Below, piece after piece: positions 46,526-56,281 of a stretch of DNA of 64,000 nt. Source of the DNA: Hymenobacter qilianensis. GTDB lineage: Bacteria; Bacteroidota; Bacteroidia; Cytophagales; Hymenobacteraceae. The position numbers and the translations under genes are program-made. Below the pieces are notes generated by a model. The model was not told where the DNA came from, made no database searches, and worked only from the letters and a program-made list of their open reading frames with translations. The DNA is taken from NCBI RefSeq assembly GCF_014489555.1, contig NZ_CP060784.1:2914001-2978000 (forward strand), given 5' to 3'. The first letter of the stretch is position 1; each line of letters opens with the position of its first letter.

Positions 46526-48442
46526 CTAGATCAAGTCGGCCAGCTCCAGCCACCGCTCGCCTTTGCTGTCAAGGGCCGCGTCGGTGCGCTTGAGCTCGGC
46601 GGCCCAATCGGCCATATCTTTATGGGAGCCGGTGCCAGCGTTGAGCTTTTCGATGAGCTGCTGCTTAGTTTCTTCGAGCTTCTCGATTTCCTTTTCTAGG
46701 GTTTCGTACTCCTTTTTCTCAGCAAACGTGGCTTTCCGCTTCGGAGCTTCAGCGGGGGCAGCCGCAACCGCTTTTACTGGTGCGGCTGAGGGCGCCACGC
46801 CAGCGGCAGCTTTGGCCGTTTTGGCTTGCTCTTTCGCGTATTCTTCGGCGTTATTTTCCTTCTGCCACTCGCGGTAATCAGTGTAGTTGCCGGGGAAGTG
46901 GCGAATTTGCCCCCCAGGCTCCAGCACAAACACGTGCTCCACCAGCGCATCCATAAAGTAGCGGTCGTGGGACACGATGAGCAGACAGCCGCCGAAATTC
47001 AGCAGGAAATCTTCCAGAATATTGAGCGTGATGATGTCCAGATCGTTTGTTGGCTCGTCCAGAATTAGGAAGTTCGGGTTCTTGATCAGCACGCGCAGCA
47101 GCTGCAATCGGCGCTTTTCGCCCCCCGAGAGCTTGCTGACCAGCGTGTATTGCTGGGCCGGCGGAAACTGGAAGTGCTGCAAAAACTGCGAGGCCGTCAC
47201 CACTTCGCCGTTGGCCATTTCCACCACTTCGGCCACTTCCTTCACAATATCAATGACGCGTTGGGTAGGGTCAAACTCCAGCTCCGTTTGGGTGTAATAG
47301 CCAAAAACGGTGGTCTGGCCCTTGTCGATGGTGCCGCTATCGGGCTCCTGACGGCCGGTGAGCATATTCAGCAGCGTCGACTTGCCGGCACCGTTCGGCC
47401 CGATCAGGCCAATCCGGTCCTTTTTCTTGAACACGTAGCTGAAGTCATCGAGTACCACTTTGTCGCCAAATTGCTTGTGCAGGTGCTCCACCTCAATGAT
47501 TTTGCCCCCCTGCCGCGTGGTTTTCACCGACAGCTCCAACTGCGGCCCGCTGATCTTGGTTTTGGCCTTTTCCTGGGTTTCGTAGAAGGCATCGATGCGC
47601 GCCTTTTGCTTGGTGCCGCGGGCTTGCGGCTGCCGCCGCATCCAGTCTAGCTCCTTGCGCAGCAGGTTGCGGGCCTTTTCTACTTCGGCTACTTCAATCT
47701 GCTCGCGCTCGGCCTTTTTCTCTACGAAGTAGGAATAATTGCCCTGATACCGGTGCACGCGGCCCTGGTCGAGCTCCACAATTTCGTTGGCCACTTTATC
47801 TAGAAAGTAGCGGTCGTGGGTCACCATCAATAAGGTCAAATTAGGCGACGCCAGCCGGTTTTCGAGCCACTCAATGGTATCGAGGTCCAGATGGTTGGTA
47901 GGCTCGTCGAGAATAAGCACTTCCGGCTCCTCAATCAGCACCCGCGCCAGCGCTACGCGCTTGCGCTGACCCCCTGAAAGCTTACTAACGGGCCGCTCCA
48001 GCAAGTCACCCAGAATGCCCAGCCGCCCCAGGATCTGCTTTACCTGCGACTCGTAGTCCCAGGCATTGAGCGCGTCCATGCGCTCCATCACGCGCTGCAA
48101 GTCGTCGGATTTGTGGTTGGCGTCATTCACCACGTGCTCGTAGTCGCGGATGGCGGCCAGCGTGTCGTTTTGGCTGGCAAAAATGGTTTCTTCTACGGTC
48201 AGGGCCTCATCAAAAATGGGCTGCTGACCCAAAAAAGCCACCCGGATATCCTTGCGCACGCTCACCGAGCCTGTGTCGCCGGGCTCCAAACCAGCCAGAA
48301 TGCGAAGCAAAGTCGTTTTGCCCGACCCGTTGATGCCCACCAAAGCCACCCGCTGGCCCTGGCTCAGGCCAAAAGAAAGGTCGCGGAACAGCCAGCGGTC
48401 GGCGTAATTTTTTGAGATATTCTCAGCTGATAACAGATTCAT
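46526..48442 (-). CDS. ABC-F family ATPase, Uup-like
   Basis: 638 residues from the ATG at 48442 (MNLLSAENISKNYAD). Soluble twin ATPase: first Walker A LVGINGSGKTTLLRIL, signature KLSGGQRKRVALAR, Walker B VLILDEPTNHLDL; linker with charged coils; second Walker A LIGPNGAGKSTLLNML, signature KLSGGEKRRLQLLR, Walker B FLILDEPTNDLDI. The C-terminal coiled coil (KKEYETLEKEIEKLEETKQQ) is the DNA-binding type found in Uup. ABC-F proteins act on ribosomes or DNA. Three G6 words lie in the gene (46910, 47121, 47505). Confidence 0.9.
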   Translation of the reverse strand: MNLLSAENISKNYADRWLFRDLSFGLSQGQRVALVGINGSGKTTLLRILAGLEPGDTGSVSVRKDIRVAFLGQQPIFDEALTVEETIFASQNDTLAAIRDYEHVVNDANHKSDDLQRVMERMDALNAWDYESQVKQILGRLGILGDLLERPVSKLSGGQRKRVALARVLIEEPEVLILDEPTNHLDLDTIEWLENRLASPNLTLLMVTHDRYFLDKVANEIVELDQGRVHRYQGNYSYFVEKKAEREQIEVAEVEKARNLLRKELDWMRRQPQARGTKQKARIDAFYETQEKAKTKISGPQLELSVKTTRQGGKIIEVEHLHKQFGDKVVLDDFSYVFKKKDRIGLIGPNGAGKSTLLNMLTGRQEPDSGTIDKGQTTVFGYYTQTELEFDPTQRVIDIVKEVAEVVEMANGEVVTASQFLQHFQFPPAQQYTLVSKLSGGEKRRLQLLRVLIKNPNFLILDEPTNDLDIITLNILEDFLLNFGGCLLIVSHDRYFMDALVEHVFVLEPGGQIRHFPGNYTDYREWQKENNAEEYAKEQAKTAKAAAGVAPSAAPVKAVAAAPAEAPKRKATFAEKKEYETLEKEIEKLEETKQQLIEKLNAGTGSHKDMADWAAELKRTDAALDSKGERWLELADLI

Positions 48443-48553
48443 GCCACAAAGGTAGGCAAGGCATTCCAGCAAGGAAGCAGAAGAGTCGATTCCCGGAAGA
48501 GTAATCTGGCCAGCAGGGCATAAACGATACGCTTTATACTGCCGAATAAGCCG

Positions 48554-51500
48554 CTAGGGGGCTTTTTTCTCGGCTAACGCTTTCACATCGAGGCGCATCT
48601 GCTCAATTATCTGTCGTAGCAGACTATTCACGGCCTCAATGCGGGGTTTCAAGGCCTGCAGATTGAAGTCGCCTTCCCATGAATCCAGCTGCTCTACCAG
48701 GTGACGTGCCTGCTGCACATGTAGGTGATCGAGGCTGGGCTTAAGCTTATGAGTAGCGGCTTTCAGCAGCTTCACATCGTGGGTTTGCAACGCCTGCGCA
48801 AAGTCGCGCACTGCTTCCTCACAGCTCTCCATAAAGCTATCGAGCATAAGGACCACGAAATCGTCGTCGCCCTGGCCTACTTGGTGCAGCAGGTCAAGCT
48901 TATAAAGAGACGAGCTGGAACTGACGAACGGGGCAGGAGCTATGGGCAGCGCAGCCAGGTCAGCGTCAGCGGGCCCCAGCACCCAGTCGCCAATCAGTTT
49001 TAGCAGCTCATCTTCCCGAAACGGCTTCGCCAGGTAGTCATCCATGCCAGCCGCCAAGCATTTTTCCCGCTCGCCTTTGATGGCATTCGCCGTTAGCGCA
49101 ATAATTGGGGTTCTTAAGTCCAGCTGCTCACGCAGTATAGCAGTAGCTTCCAGTCCATTCATGACGGGCATTTGCATATCCATCAAAATCAGGTCGAAGC
49201 GCCGGGTCTGCAATAACTCTACTGCCAGCGCGCCGTTCTCCACCTCAACTACCTGAATATGAGAGTTGTTAAGTAAGGCCTTTGCAATCTGCCGGTTAAA
49301 CTTGTTGTCCTCCACTAGCAGCACCTGCTTCCCGCGCAGCTTTTCGCGTAGGCCTTGGTCGACGGATTCCTTGCGTGGCAAATCACTTTCGCTGCCTATC
49401 TGCAACACCAGAGAAAACGAGCTGACTGTGCCTTGGTATTTCTCGCTTTCAATCTGCAATTCGCCCCCCATCAGGTTCACCAGACTTTTACTGATGCTGA
49501 GCCCGAGGCCGGTGCCGCCAAATTTGCGGGTTACAGAGGGGTCTTCCTGGCTAAACTCTTTAAAGATATGACGCAGGTAGGTTGGGTCGATGCCAATACC
49601 CGTATCGGCTACTGCAAACCTGATTTCCACGGCGTCATCAAACTGTCGAATCAAATCACATGAAATCGTGACGCGGCCTTTCTCCGTAAATTTAATGGCG
49701 TTGCCGGCCAGGTTCAGCAGAATCTGGGTGATGCGGTAAGGGTCGCCGAGCAGCACCGGCGGCAGTTCCGATGACACTTTCGTTTCAAAGAACAAGCCTT
49801 TCTCTTCCGCCTTGTAGTGCAGGGTTTGCTCAATCTGAGCCATAAACTGGCTGGCGCTGAAGCCGATATTTTCGACTTGCAGCTGGCCTGCCTCAATTTT
49901 AGAAAGGTCCAGAATATCGTTGATGATGACCAGCAGGTTCTCGCCCGATATAGTAATGGCGCGCAGGTACTCATCCTGATCTGGAGCGAGCGGGGTTTTG
50001 GCAAGAAGCTGCGCCATGCCTAGAATGGCGTTCATGGGCGTCCGAATTTCGTGGCTCATATTAGCCAGAAATAGCTCTTTGGCTTTCGACGAGTCCTCGG
50101 CTTGCTCCTTGGCTTTCCGCAGCTTATGCTCCAGCGTTTTCTGATGGGTGATATCCAGCGTGATATGAATGGAGCCAATGGCCTGGCGGTCATCATTGTA
50201 TACTGGCGCACGGCTTACCATAAGCCACTTCTGGCTGCCATCTTTGCTTAACACCATGCGCTCATAAGCATCCGGATCATCCTGCACCGCCGCCGATGCC
50301 TCCTGCGCCAGCAGCGAATGCAAGAGTTGCTGCTCCAGAATTTCGGCGCTGGAAAACCCGAGCATATCACTGAAAGCCTGGTTGATATACAGAACCTGCT
50401 CCGTTAAATCAGTCTCGATAAGGCCCAGATTCATCCGCTCGATGATGCGCCGGTACTTCTCTTCGCGCCGCTTCAGAATATCCTCCGCGTTTTTCTGCTC
50501 CGTAACGTCCTGAAACTTCCATAGATAGCCCAGCGAGGCGTTGTGGCTGAATATGGGGATAAAGTCGCGCTGGAATACTTTGCCATTGCGGCGCGGAAGC
50601 AACTCGCCAATTACGGCCTGCTGCTCCAGAACGCGGCCATCGGAGCCCTCCAGCCAGCCCAGCTCTGTGGGAAGCCCGCCCGCGGCCAGCAGCGCCGCCG
50701 TTTCTACGCCTACCAACTGCTCAGGCAACACCTGCGTGTTCAGCATCCGGCAGAAGGCCTCGTTTACCAGCACCACGCGGCGGTGTTCATCCTCTATCAA
50801 AATACCTTCCTGAAAGTTGGCAATGGTAGTCGACAAACGACGAGTAGAGGCTTCAATAGCCAGATTAGCTTGCTTGATAGCCGAAATATCCGTGTGTACG
50901 CCGGTCATAATGAGCGGCGCACCATTGGCGTCACGCTTGGTTATAAGGCCGCGGGTCAGCACCCATTTGTACTCACCATTCTTGCACAGCAGCCGGCGCT
51001 CAACGGAATAAATGGGCAGGTCGCCGCGCAGGTAAGCGTCGGAGGCCTGCATACTGGCCACATGGTCGTCGGGATGAACGTGGTTTTGCCAGGCATGAAA
51101 GCCCGTCGGAAAGTCCTCGTTCGGGTAACCCAGCATCGTGCGGTAGGCGTTGGAGAAGTACTCATCGCCCGTTTGGTAGTTAAACTCCCACGCGCCGTCG
51201 CCAAACCGCTCTATAGCTAAGTGCCAGCGCTGTTCGCTATCCTGCACCGCTTCTTCAGCCTCTTTCAGGGGGGTAATATCCTGTATAATTCCGCTGTACA
51301 GAACACCCTCGGAATCGGTGGTCGTGGGTTGATAATTAGCTTGAATCCAGCGTAATGGTTTGCCCGGTACCACCAGACGGCCCTCAAACGAGGCTGCTTC
51401 GGCGCTGGGAGGCTGCTTCCAGAACTTAACCCACGCTGCCAAGTCGTCGGGGTGAATGACTTCTTCTAGTTGGGCTAAATTGGCTGGTTCAAACCCAAAT

Positions 51501-52096
51501 ACTGTCCTCACATTGTCACTCAGGTAGGTGAGGTGCGAGGCGCCGTCGTAATTATTTCGCCACTGAAAAAGTACGCCCTGAACCTGCTCTAATAAGTGGC
51601 GCTGTAGCGTTTGGTAAGCTTGGGTTGCTACCTGTTCAGCTTTCCATTTGGTGATATCTTCTAGCAGTACAAAAAAGCGAGTAGGCTCGTGCGGAGTGGT
51701 CGGCGCGCTGGCCTGCAACTTGGCACGCAACCAACGAGTGCTACCATCGGAGGCAATTGCTTGGCCTTCGTAGTGCAAAGAAGTCTGAGCGTTCAGGCTG
51801 GTTGTGGGGGGCAAATGTGGCGCTACATCAGCGTGCTCGGGGGGCAAAATTTGCCATAGGATCTGCCCTGATAGCGTGCTGGCCGTGTTACCAAAAAGCG
51901 TAGAAAAACTCTCGTTCACCCATTCCAGACGGCCTTGGTCGTCGATGATAGCCACGGCCGCAAAAGCTTGTTGAATCAGTAGTAGCGCCTGTTTCAACTG
52001 ATCCGTTAAGCCAATGGGCAGCGTGGTGTCCTCAAGCAGTTTGCTGGGAGTCACCCGCGCTGGTATCGAGGACGTGTGAACACCACTTCGCTTCAT
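48554..52096 (-). CDS. PAS-rich hybrid sensor histidine kinase with receiver and Hpt domains
   Basis: 1180 residues, no membrane helix, so a cytosolic sensor. Five PAS/PAC modules fill residues about 30-650 (QAFAAVAIIDDQGRLEWVNE; VRTVFGFEPANL; YRTMLGYPNEDFP; VVLVNEAFCRML; ALLAQEASAAVQ). The HisKA box ANMSHEIRTPMNAILGMAQLL carries the phosphorylated His. The HATPase has NLAGNAIKF, DTGIGIDPT and GGTGLGLSIS. A receiver domain (LLVEDNKFNRQIAK, DLILMDMQMPVMNG, ALTANAIKGE) and an Hpt domain (AATHKLKPSLDHLH) end the chain. No partner regulator is adjacent. Two GGGGGGCAAA words lie near its start. Confidence 0.93.
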   Translation of the reverse strand: MKRSGVHTSSIPARVTPSKLLEDTTLPIGLTDQLKQALLLIQQAFAAVAIIDDQGRLEWVNESFSTLFGNTASTLSGQILWQILPPEHADVAPHLPPTTSLNAQTSLHYEGQAIASDGSTRWLRAKLQASAPTTPHEPTRFFVLLEDITKWKAEQVATQAYQTLQRHLLEQVQGVLFQWRNNYDGASHLTYLSDNVRTVFGFEPANLAQLEEVIHPDDLAAWVKFWKQPPSAEAASFEGRLVVPGKPLRWIQANYQPTTTDSEGVLYSGIIQDITPLKEAEEAVQDSEQRWHLAIERFGDGAWEFNYQTGDEYFSNAYRTMLGYPNEDFPTGFHAWQNHVHPDDHVASMQASDAYLRGDLPIYSVERRLLCKNGEYKWVLTRGLITKRDANGAPLIMTGVHTDISAIKQANLAIEASTRRLSTTIANFQEGILIEDEHRRVVLVNEAFCRMLNTQVLPEQLVGVETAALLAAGGLPTELGWLEGSDGRVLEQQAVIGELLPRRNGKVFQRDFIPIFSHNASLGYLWKFQDVTEQKNAEDILKRREEKYRRIIERMNLGLIETDLTEQVLYINQAFSDMLGFSSAEILEQQLLHSLLAQEASAAVQDDPDAYERMVLSKDGSQKWLMVSRAPVYNDDRQAIGSIHITLDITHQKTLEHKLRKAKEQAEDSSKAKELFLANMSHEIRTPMNAILGMAQLLAKTPLAPDQDEYLRAITISGENLLVIINDILDLSKIEAGQLQVENIGFSASQFMAQIEQTLHYKAEEKGLFFETKVSSELPPVLLGDPYRITQILLNLAGNAIKFTEKGRVTISCDLIRQFDDAVEIRFAVADTGIGIDPTYLRHIFKEFSQEDPSVTRKFGGTGLGLSISKSLVNLMGGELQIESEKYQGTVSSFSLVLQIGSESDLPRKESVDQGLREKLRGKQVLLVEDNKFNRQIAKALLNNSHIQVVEVENGALAVELLQTRRFDLILMDMQMPVMNGLEATAILREQLDLRTPIIALTANAIKGEREKCLAAGMDDYLAKPFREDELLKLIGDWVLGPADADLAALPIAPAPFVSSSSSLYKLDLLHQVGQGDDDFVVLMLDSFMESCEEAVRDFAQALQTHDVKLLKAATHKLKPSLDHLHVQQARHLVEQLDSWEGDFNLQALKPRIEAVNSLLRQIIEQMRLDVKALAEKKAP

Positions 52097-52362
52097 CGCA
52101 TTAACAGCACGTCGGCCTTCTTTTTATAGATAAAATCTCAATTTACTTATTGGTAATTCACTGAAACTGCAGCTTCAAGAGCCCAGTTTATCTCAACAAT
52201 ATACAGGGAAAAGGAGAAATATTGAGTTAATACCGATGCCAAATAAGTATTAACACTTATCCTGCTGGACATTCAAAAAGAAAATTCGAGAACGTGCAAA
52301 CTCGACAGTAAGCCGCATGGCACTGCGCTTGCCCACTTTCGATACACTGCTTATGGATAAGC
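52097..52362. other. Intergenic region upstream of the hybrid kinase
   Basis: About 266 AT-rich bases with no gene, REP or terminator recognised. It should hold the promoter of the kinase on the minus strand. No clear box found. Confidence 0.45.
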
Positions 52363-52596
52363 CTAGATGACCCGCACGCGGTCTACATGCAACTCGTCGC
52401 GCAGAATTTCGAGGCCTTTGTAGGCAAGAGGGCGGCCAGTATTGGTTGTTAGCTCGCCACCGTCGCGGTATAGGTGAGCTACGTCGAGCACGAGCTGCGT
52501 GTATTTCAGCTCACCCAACTCAATAGCTACCGGTCGACCTCGGCTAAGATCGAAGGCAGCAAGGGCATGGTCAATTTCATTCAGAATCTTACTCAT
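52363..52596 (-). CDS. Hypothetical small protein
   Basis: 77 residues from the ATG at 52596 (MSKILNEIDHALAAFDLSRG). No known motif. Mixed charge, with a repeat-free layout (RPVAIELGELKYTQLVLDVAH; GLEILRDELHVDRVRVI) like a small beta/alpha protein. Divergent from murI. Real or not, it has normal codon use for the region. Confidence 0.55.
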   Translation of the reverse strand: MSKILNEIDHALAAFDLSRGRPVAIELGELKYTQLVLDVAHLYRDGGELTTNTGRPLAYKGLEILRDELHVDRVRVI

Positions 52597-52711
52597 GGAA
52601 AGGGAGAACTTGAGCGAGAGAAGCGCCAAGATAGAAGATTACTAAAAATTACGTAATTCAGAAGACCTCAAATTGCCAGCGAGGTTGCCTAAAGCCCGTA
52701 CCTTCGCCTCC

Positions 52712-53548
52712 ATGGCATCTTCTTCTGCTTCCGCCGATTTGCGGACCCGGCCCATTGGAATGTTTGATAGTGGTATCGGTGGGCTTACCGTGGCACGGGC
52801 TGTCAGCCGCCTTTTGCCCCACGAGCAACTCATTTACTTCGGCGACACGGCCCACCTGCCCTACGGCGACAAAAGCACGGCTGCTATTCAGGCTTACTCG
52901 ATCAAAATCTGCGACTTACTACTCAAGCAGCAATGTAAGGTAATTATGATTGCCTGCAACTCGGCTTCGGCAGCGGCCTACGAGCTGGTGCGGGAATATG
53001 TGGGCTCTAAAGCGCGGGTACTCAATGTAATTGACCCGATTGTAGCGCATGTGGGCAAAGCGTACGCTGGTCGCGCTGTGGGGCTTATTGGCACCAAGCA
53101 AACCGTCAATTCCAACGTGTACAAAAAAAAGCTGGACGACCTCGACGCCGGCGTGCAGCTACACTCCCTGGCCACGCCGCTGCTGGCCCCGATGATAGAG
53201 GAAGGCTTCTTTAATAATAGTGTCAGCGACAAGATTATTCAGAATTATCTCACCAATCCGGCCCTTGACGATATTGAGGCATTGGTGCTGGCCTGCACGC
53301 ATTATCCCATGATCAAGGAGCAAATTGCCCACTTCTACGAGGGCAAAGTAGAAGTATTGGACGCCTCCGACGCCGTGGCCACCCACGCTCAAGCGTATCT
53401 GGAAGAGCACAACTTGGCTGCGCGGCCCGCCAAAAAGCCTCCCACGCATCATTTTTACGTTTCTGACTTCACCCAGTCTTTCGAGGAAAGCACCCGTATC
53501 TTCTTTGGGCAGGAGGTTCATCTGGAGCACTATCCGCTCTGGGAGTAG
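52712..53548 (+). CDS. murI: Glutamate racemase
   Basis: 278 residues from the ATG at 52712. It makes D-glutamate for peptidoglycan. Diagnostic motifs are PIGMFDSGIGGLTVARAV with the catalytic Asp/Ser region, YFGDTAHLPYGDKS, the first catalytic Cys in MIACNSASAAAY, and the second Cys in VLACTHYPMIKEQI. The C-terminus has FYVSDFTQSFEEST. Full length; an in-frame ATG at 52757 would lose the first 15 residues, which are Ser-rich and may not be conserved. Confidence 0.94.
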   Translation: MASSSASADLRTRPIGMFDSGIGGLTVARAVSRLLPHEQLIYFGDTAHLPYGDKSTAAIQAYSIKICDLLLKQQCKVIMIACNSASAAAYELVREYVGSKARVLNVIDPIVAHVGKAYAGRAVGLIGTKQTVNSNVYKKKLDDLDAGVQLHSLATPLLAPMIEEGFFNNSVSDKIIQNYLTNPALDDIEALVLACTHYPMIKEQIAHFYEGKVEVLDASDAVATHAQAYLEEHNLAARPAKKPPTHHFYVSDFTQSFEESTRIFFGQEVHLEHYPLWE

Positions 53549-53727
53549 TCTATATACCAACGAATCCAGCGGGCTATTTTACAGCACTTTGGACCCGCTT
53601 GGCAGCTAATAATAAGCGAAAGTGGATTCGACCTTTTTCAGCACTATTCACGTTTAGGAAGTCGGATTAATTTGCCTTTCATGAGGCCCGCAAAGCCTCC
53701 GACATACGCATCAAGGAGTTAAAAACC

Positions 53728-54387
53728 ATGAAAAAGACCTATCACCGTCTCGGCGACTGGCGCCGCAATACATTAATGGTAGCGGCAGCTGCTACTTTGG
53801 GCTTGTCGGTGCTGCCGGCTTGCTCGGGCAATAGCAGCTCCGAAACTAATCAGGAACAGTGGAGTGGGGGCGAAACCTATTCGCAGGGTGTTATCACGGA
53901 AATGACCGAGGTGCAGCCTGGCGAGTGGAAAGTAACCGCTGAGCGCCCCGCTGGCAAAGAGGAAGTGGCCGCCATTTTGAAGCACTTTGATGGCAAGGTA
54001 GACACGCTGCAGGGACAAGCTTTACAGAAGCAAATGCAGGATTACAGCCAGCAACATCCCGAAAACCGGGTGGCTGGCACCGGCATGATGGATATTCTGA
54101 TGTGGAGTGGCATCGGCTACATGGCTGGCCGCTTCCTGACCCCCAATCGAGGGGCATATGCCAACCCGGGCCTGCTGCAGCAGAATGCCGGCTGGCGCCA
54201 GAATGTAGCGCGGGAGCAACAACAGGGCCGTGGCTTCTTCGGACGTGGCTTTACTGGCAGCCGCACTTCTGGCGCTGGCATTCGTCCGAGTACCTCAGTA
54301 AACCGGTCGGGGGTGCGTAGTACCGCACCGCGGGCCGGACGTAGCAGTGGCTTCTCGAATCGGGGAGGCGGCAGCTTCGGTGGTTAG
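53728..54387 (+). CDS. UPF0323/YgiB-like lipoprotein with Gly/Ser/Arg tail
   Basis: 219 residues. The signal peptide ends at a lipobox-like LSVLPAC, so it is probably lipid-anchored. A conserved-style stretch follows (GVITEMTEVQPGEWKVTAE, KEEVAAILKHFDGKVDTLQG), then a membrane-like GMMDILMWSGIGYMAGRFL and a low-complexity tail rich in G, S, R and F ending FSNRGGGSFGG. This head-and-tail layout fits the UPF0323/YgiB lipoproteins, which are typically next to a glutathionylspermidine-synthase-like gene, as here (54475). Function unknown. Confidence 0.7.
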   Translation: MKKTYHRLGDWRRNTLMVAAAATLGLSVLPACSGNSSSETNQEQWSGGETYSQGVITEMTEVQPGEWKVTAERPAGKEEVAAILKHFDGKVDTLQGQALQKQMQDYSQQHPENRVAGTGMMDILMWSGIGYMAGRFLTPNRGAYANPGLLQQNAGWRQNVAREQQQGRGFFGRGFTGSRTSGAGIRPSTSVNRSGVRSTAPRAGRSSGFSNRGGGSFGG

Positions 54388-54411
54388 ATAAAAAACAGTG
54401 TTCCTCTTATA

Positions 54412-54451
54412 ATTTGCCCCCAGCACCTTATATAAGGAGTTGGGGGCAAAT
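54412..54451. repeat. Hairpin of inverted G5 words around CCTTATATAAGG
   Basis: ATTTGCCCCCA (54412-54422) and TGGGGGCAAAT (54441-54451) face each other around the 12-bp perfect palindrome CCTTATATAAGG (54426-54437). It lies between the lipoprotein and the ATP-grasp gene, 24 bases before the latter, so it could attenuate expression of the second gene or act as a terminator. Confidence 0.7.
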
Positions 54452-54474
54452 ACATAGTATACAGTTACCAACGT

Positions 54475-55647
54475 ATGATAAAGCTGTTACCTCTGACAGG
54501 TGATATTGTGCCTGCTGTCCGTGGCTTAGGCTGGGATTGGGCCATCGAGGAAGCCTGTGCGGCTTACGTAGCGCGCGAAGCCATTGTGTTGACTGAGGCC
54601 GAGGCCGATACCTTTCTCCAAGCTGCCGATACGCTCTACGAGATGCTCGTGGCCTCTATTCCCGACCCCATTCCGGATGATCTTCTTCAACTACTGGCTA
54701 TTCCTCCTAACCTTTGGGCGGCAGTGCGCCACTCCTGGAATGATGACCGCCACTGGCACATATATGGTCGGTTTGACCTCGCTGCCACGCCCGATGGGCC
54801 TAAGCTGCTTGAGTTTAACGCCGACACGGCAACCAGTCTTCCCGAAACAGCCGTGGTGCAATGGGCTAGCTTGGTGGCCTCAGGCACTTCCGACGAAAGC
54901 CGGCAATCTAATGGGCTGTTTGAGGGGCTGAGCGCACAATTTACCCAGTGGCTTGACCTCAATCCTGATTTGGAGCCCAGCTTATTAATCGTGTATTTGC
55001 CCGGCAGCCCAGAAGATGAAGCCAACTGTACCGTGTTGGCCGAAGCTGCCCGCGAGGCTGGTTTCGAGCAGGTAGAGCTATGTCCGGTAGATAACATGCA
55101 GGTATCGGTGGCAGGGGAGGAGCGAGGCGTATGGGCCCCGATTGAAGATGGGCAATGGCAACGCTTCGGTTTCCTGTTTAAGCTGGTACCGTGGGAAATT
55201 CTGGCCCAGGAAGAACCCGCACTTACCGCTGACTTAAGCGAGTTACTGTTAAGTCGCGACGTAATTATCGCTAATCCGGCGTATGCTCTTTTGTTTCAAA
55301 GTAAGGGTATTCTAGCGTGGCTTTGGCAAGTATACCCACATCACCCGCTGCTGCTGGAGGCAGCCTTGCAGGATTTGCCGGGCCATAACGTGCGCAAGCC
55401 GCTTTTCGGACGCGAAGGCCAAAACGTAGCTGAGATGCAAAATGGGCAGGTGGCTCACGAAGTTCCGGGCGAGTTTGCCCCCCAGCCCCAAGTGCGTCAG
55501 CGCTGGGCCGAACTCCCCACCGATGAGCAGCAGCGGCTGTATCAGGCAGGTGTGTTCTGGGCTGGTGAAGCTTGCGCTTTGGGCTTCCGTCGTGACAAAG
55601 GCTTTATAACCAACCTTTCAGAGTTTGTACCTCATATTCTAAGTTGA
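54475..55647 (+). CDS. Glutathionylspermidine-synthase-like ATP-grasp protein (YgiC/YjfC type)
   Basis: 390 residues. The N-terminal GSP_synth motif GDIVPAVRGLGWDWAIEEACAAYVAREA (read in parts), YGRFDLAATPDGPKLLEFNADTATSLPET (read in parts) with the metal/ATP-binding EFN, and C-terminal LPGHNVRKPLFGREGQNVAE and GFITNLSEFVPHIL match this family. It belongs to the synthetase half only; the amidase half of the bifunctional enzyme is absent. The natural substrate of the YgiC group is not settled. It pairs with the preceding lipoprotein. Confidence 0.87.
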   Translation: MIKLLPLTGDIVPAVRGLGWDWAIEEACAAYVAREAIVLTEAEADTFLQAADTLYEMLVASIPDPIPDDLLQLLAIPPNLWAAVRHSWNDDRHWHIYGRFDLAATPDGPKLLEFNADTATSLPETAVVQWASLVASGTSDESRQSNGLFEGLSAQFTQWLDLNPDLEPSLLIVYLPGSPEDEANCTVLAEAAREAGFEQVELCPVDNMQVSVAGEERGVWAPIEDGQWQRFGFLFKLVPWEILAQEEPALTADLSELLLSRDVIIANPAYALLFQSKGILAWLWQVYPHHPLLLEAALQDLPGHNVRKPLFGREGQNVAEMQNGQVAHEVPGEFAPQPQVRQRWAELPTDEQQRLYQAGVFWAGEACALGFRRDKGFITNLSEFVPHILS

Positions 55648-56281
55648 AGTTACCCCTTTATGATAGCATGAACTTAGTTTGCTATCCATTGCTGAACGAA
55701 CGCAATTACGCTGACAGCAATGACGCTTCATTCAGTGTATAGATGCAAGCACTTCTACTTAGTCTGGTAGAGGTGGAAGACTTACAAAATGCCCAGCCTA
55801 TATAGGTCGCCATGCAGATGGTGAAAACTATGTAGGCTGGGTTTTCTATTGTCGAAAAAAAATAAGCCGACGACAGAATTAAGGTATGCTAATTGTAGTA
55901 GGAGGTCTAAAAAGCGAGTTTGCATAATGCTGAGAATCAGCAGTATGGCTAATCCAAAAAAAAATTGTATTTCATCGCTATTTTAATAACGGAATTTATA
56001 TATGCACCTGTCGCAATATATTCGTACCTCTTGTGATTCAATGCATCTAGTGATACAGTAATAGTTTGATTTTACACTTGCTTGTTAAGCACGATATATG
56101 TCAATTTTATATGCTGTGAAAACTTTTAGATGTATTAATTGTATAGAAAAGTTATAAATAGTATTTAAAATATTTAACAACAGGTTCTTGTAAAATTCGT
56201 ATTAGAGTTAAATCTATCATCTTTTAAAATGATCTTGAACAAGTCACTTCTCATTCCCACTAAACTTTCTTTCCCAAGCGT
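55648..56281. other. AT-rich intergenic leader before the first T9SS cargo gene
   Basis: 634 bases with no supported gene. The first part holds a terminator (55791-55847). The rest is strongly AT-rich (for example TTATAAATAGTATTTAAAATA near 56150) and could hold a long 5' leader or promoter. Many TATA-like boxes occur, so no single box can be chosen. Confidence 0.55.
55791..55847 (+). terminator. Terminator after the ATP-grasp gene
   Basis: CCCAGCCTATATAG near 55792 pairs imperfectly with CTATGTAGGCTGGG (55828-55841) and is followed by TTTTC. It lies about 145 bases after the stop, so it may mark the end of a longer 3' region. Confidence 0.6.
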
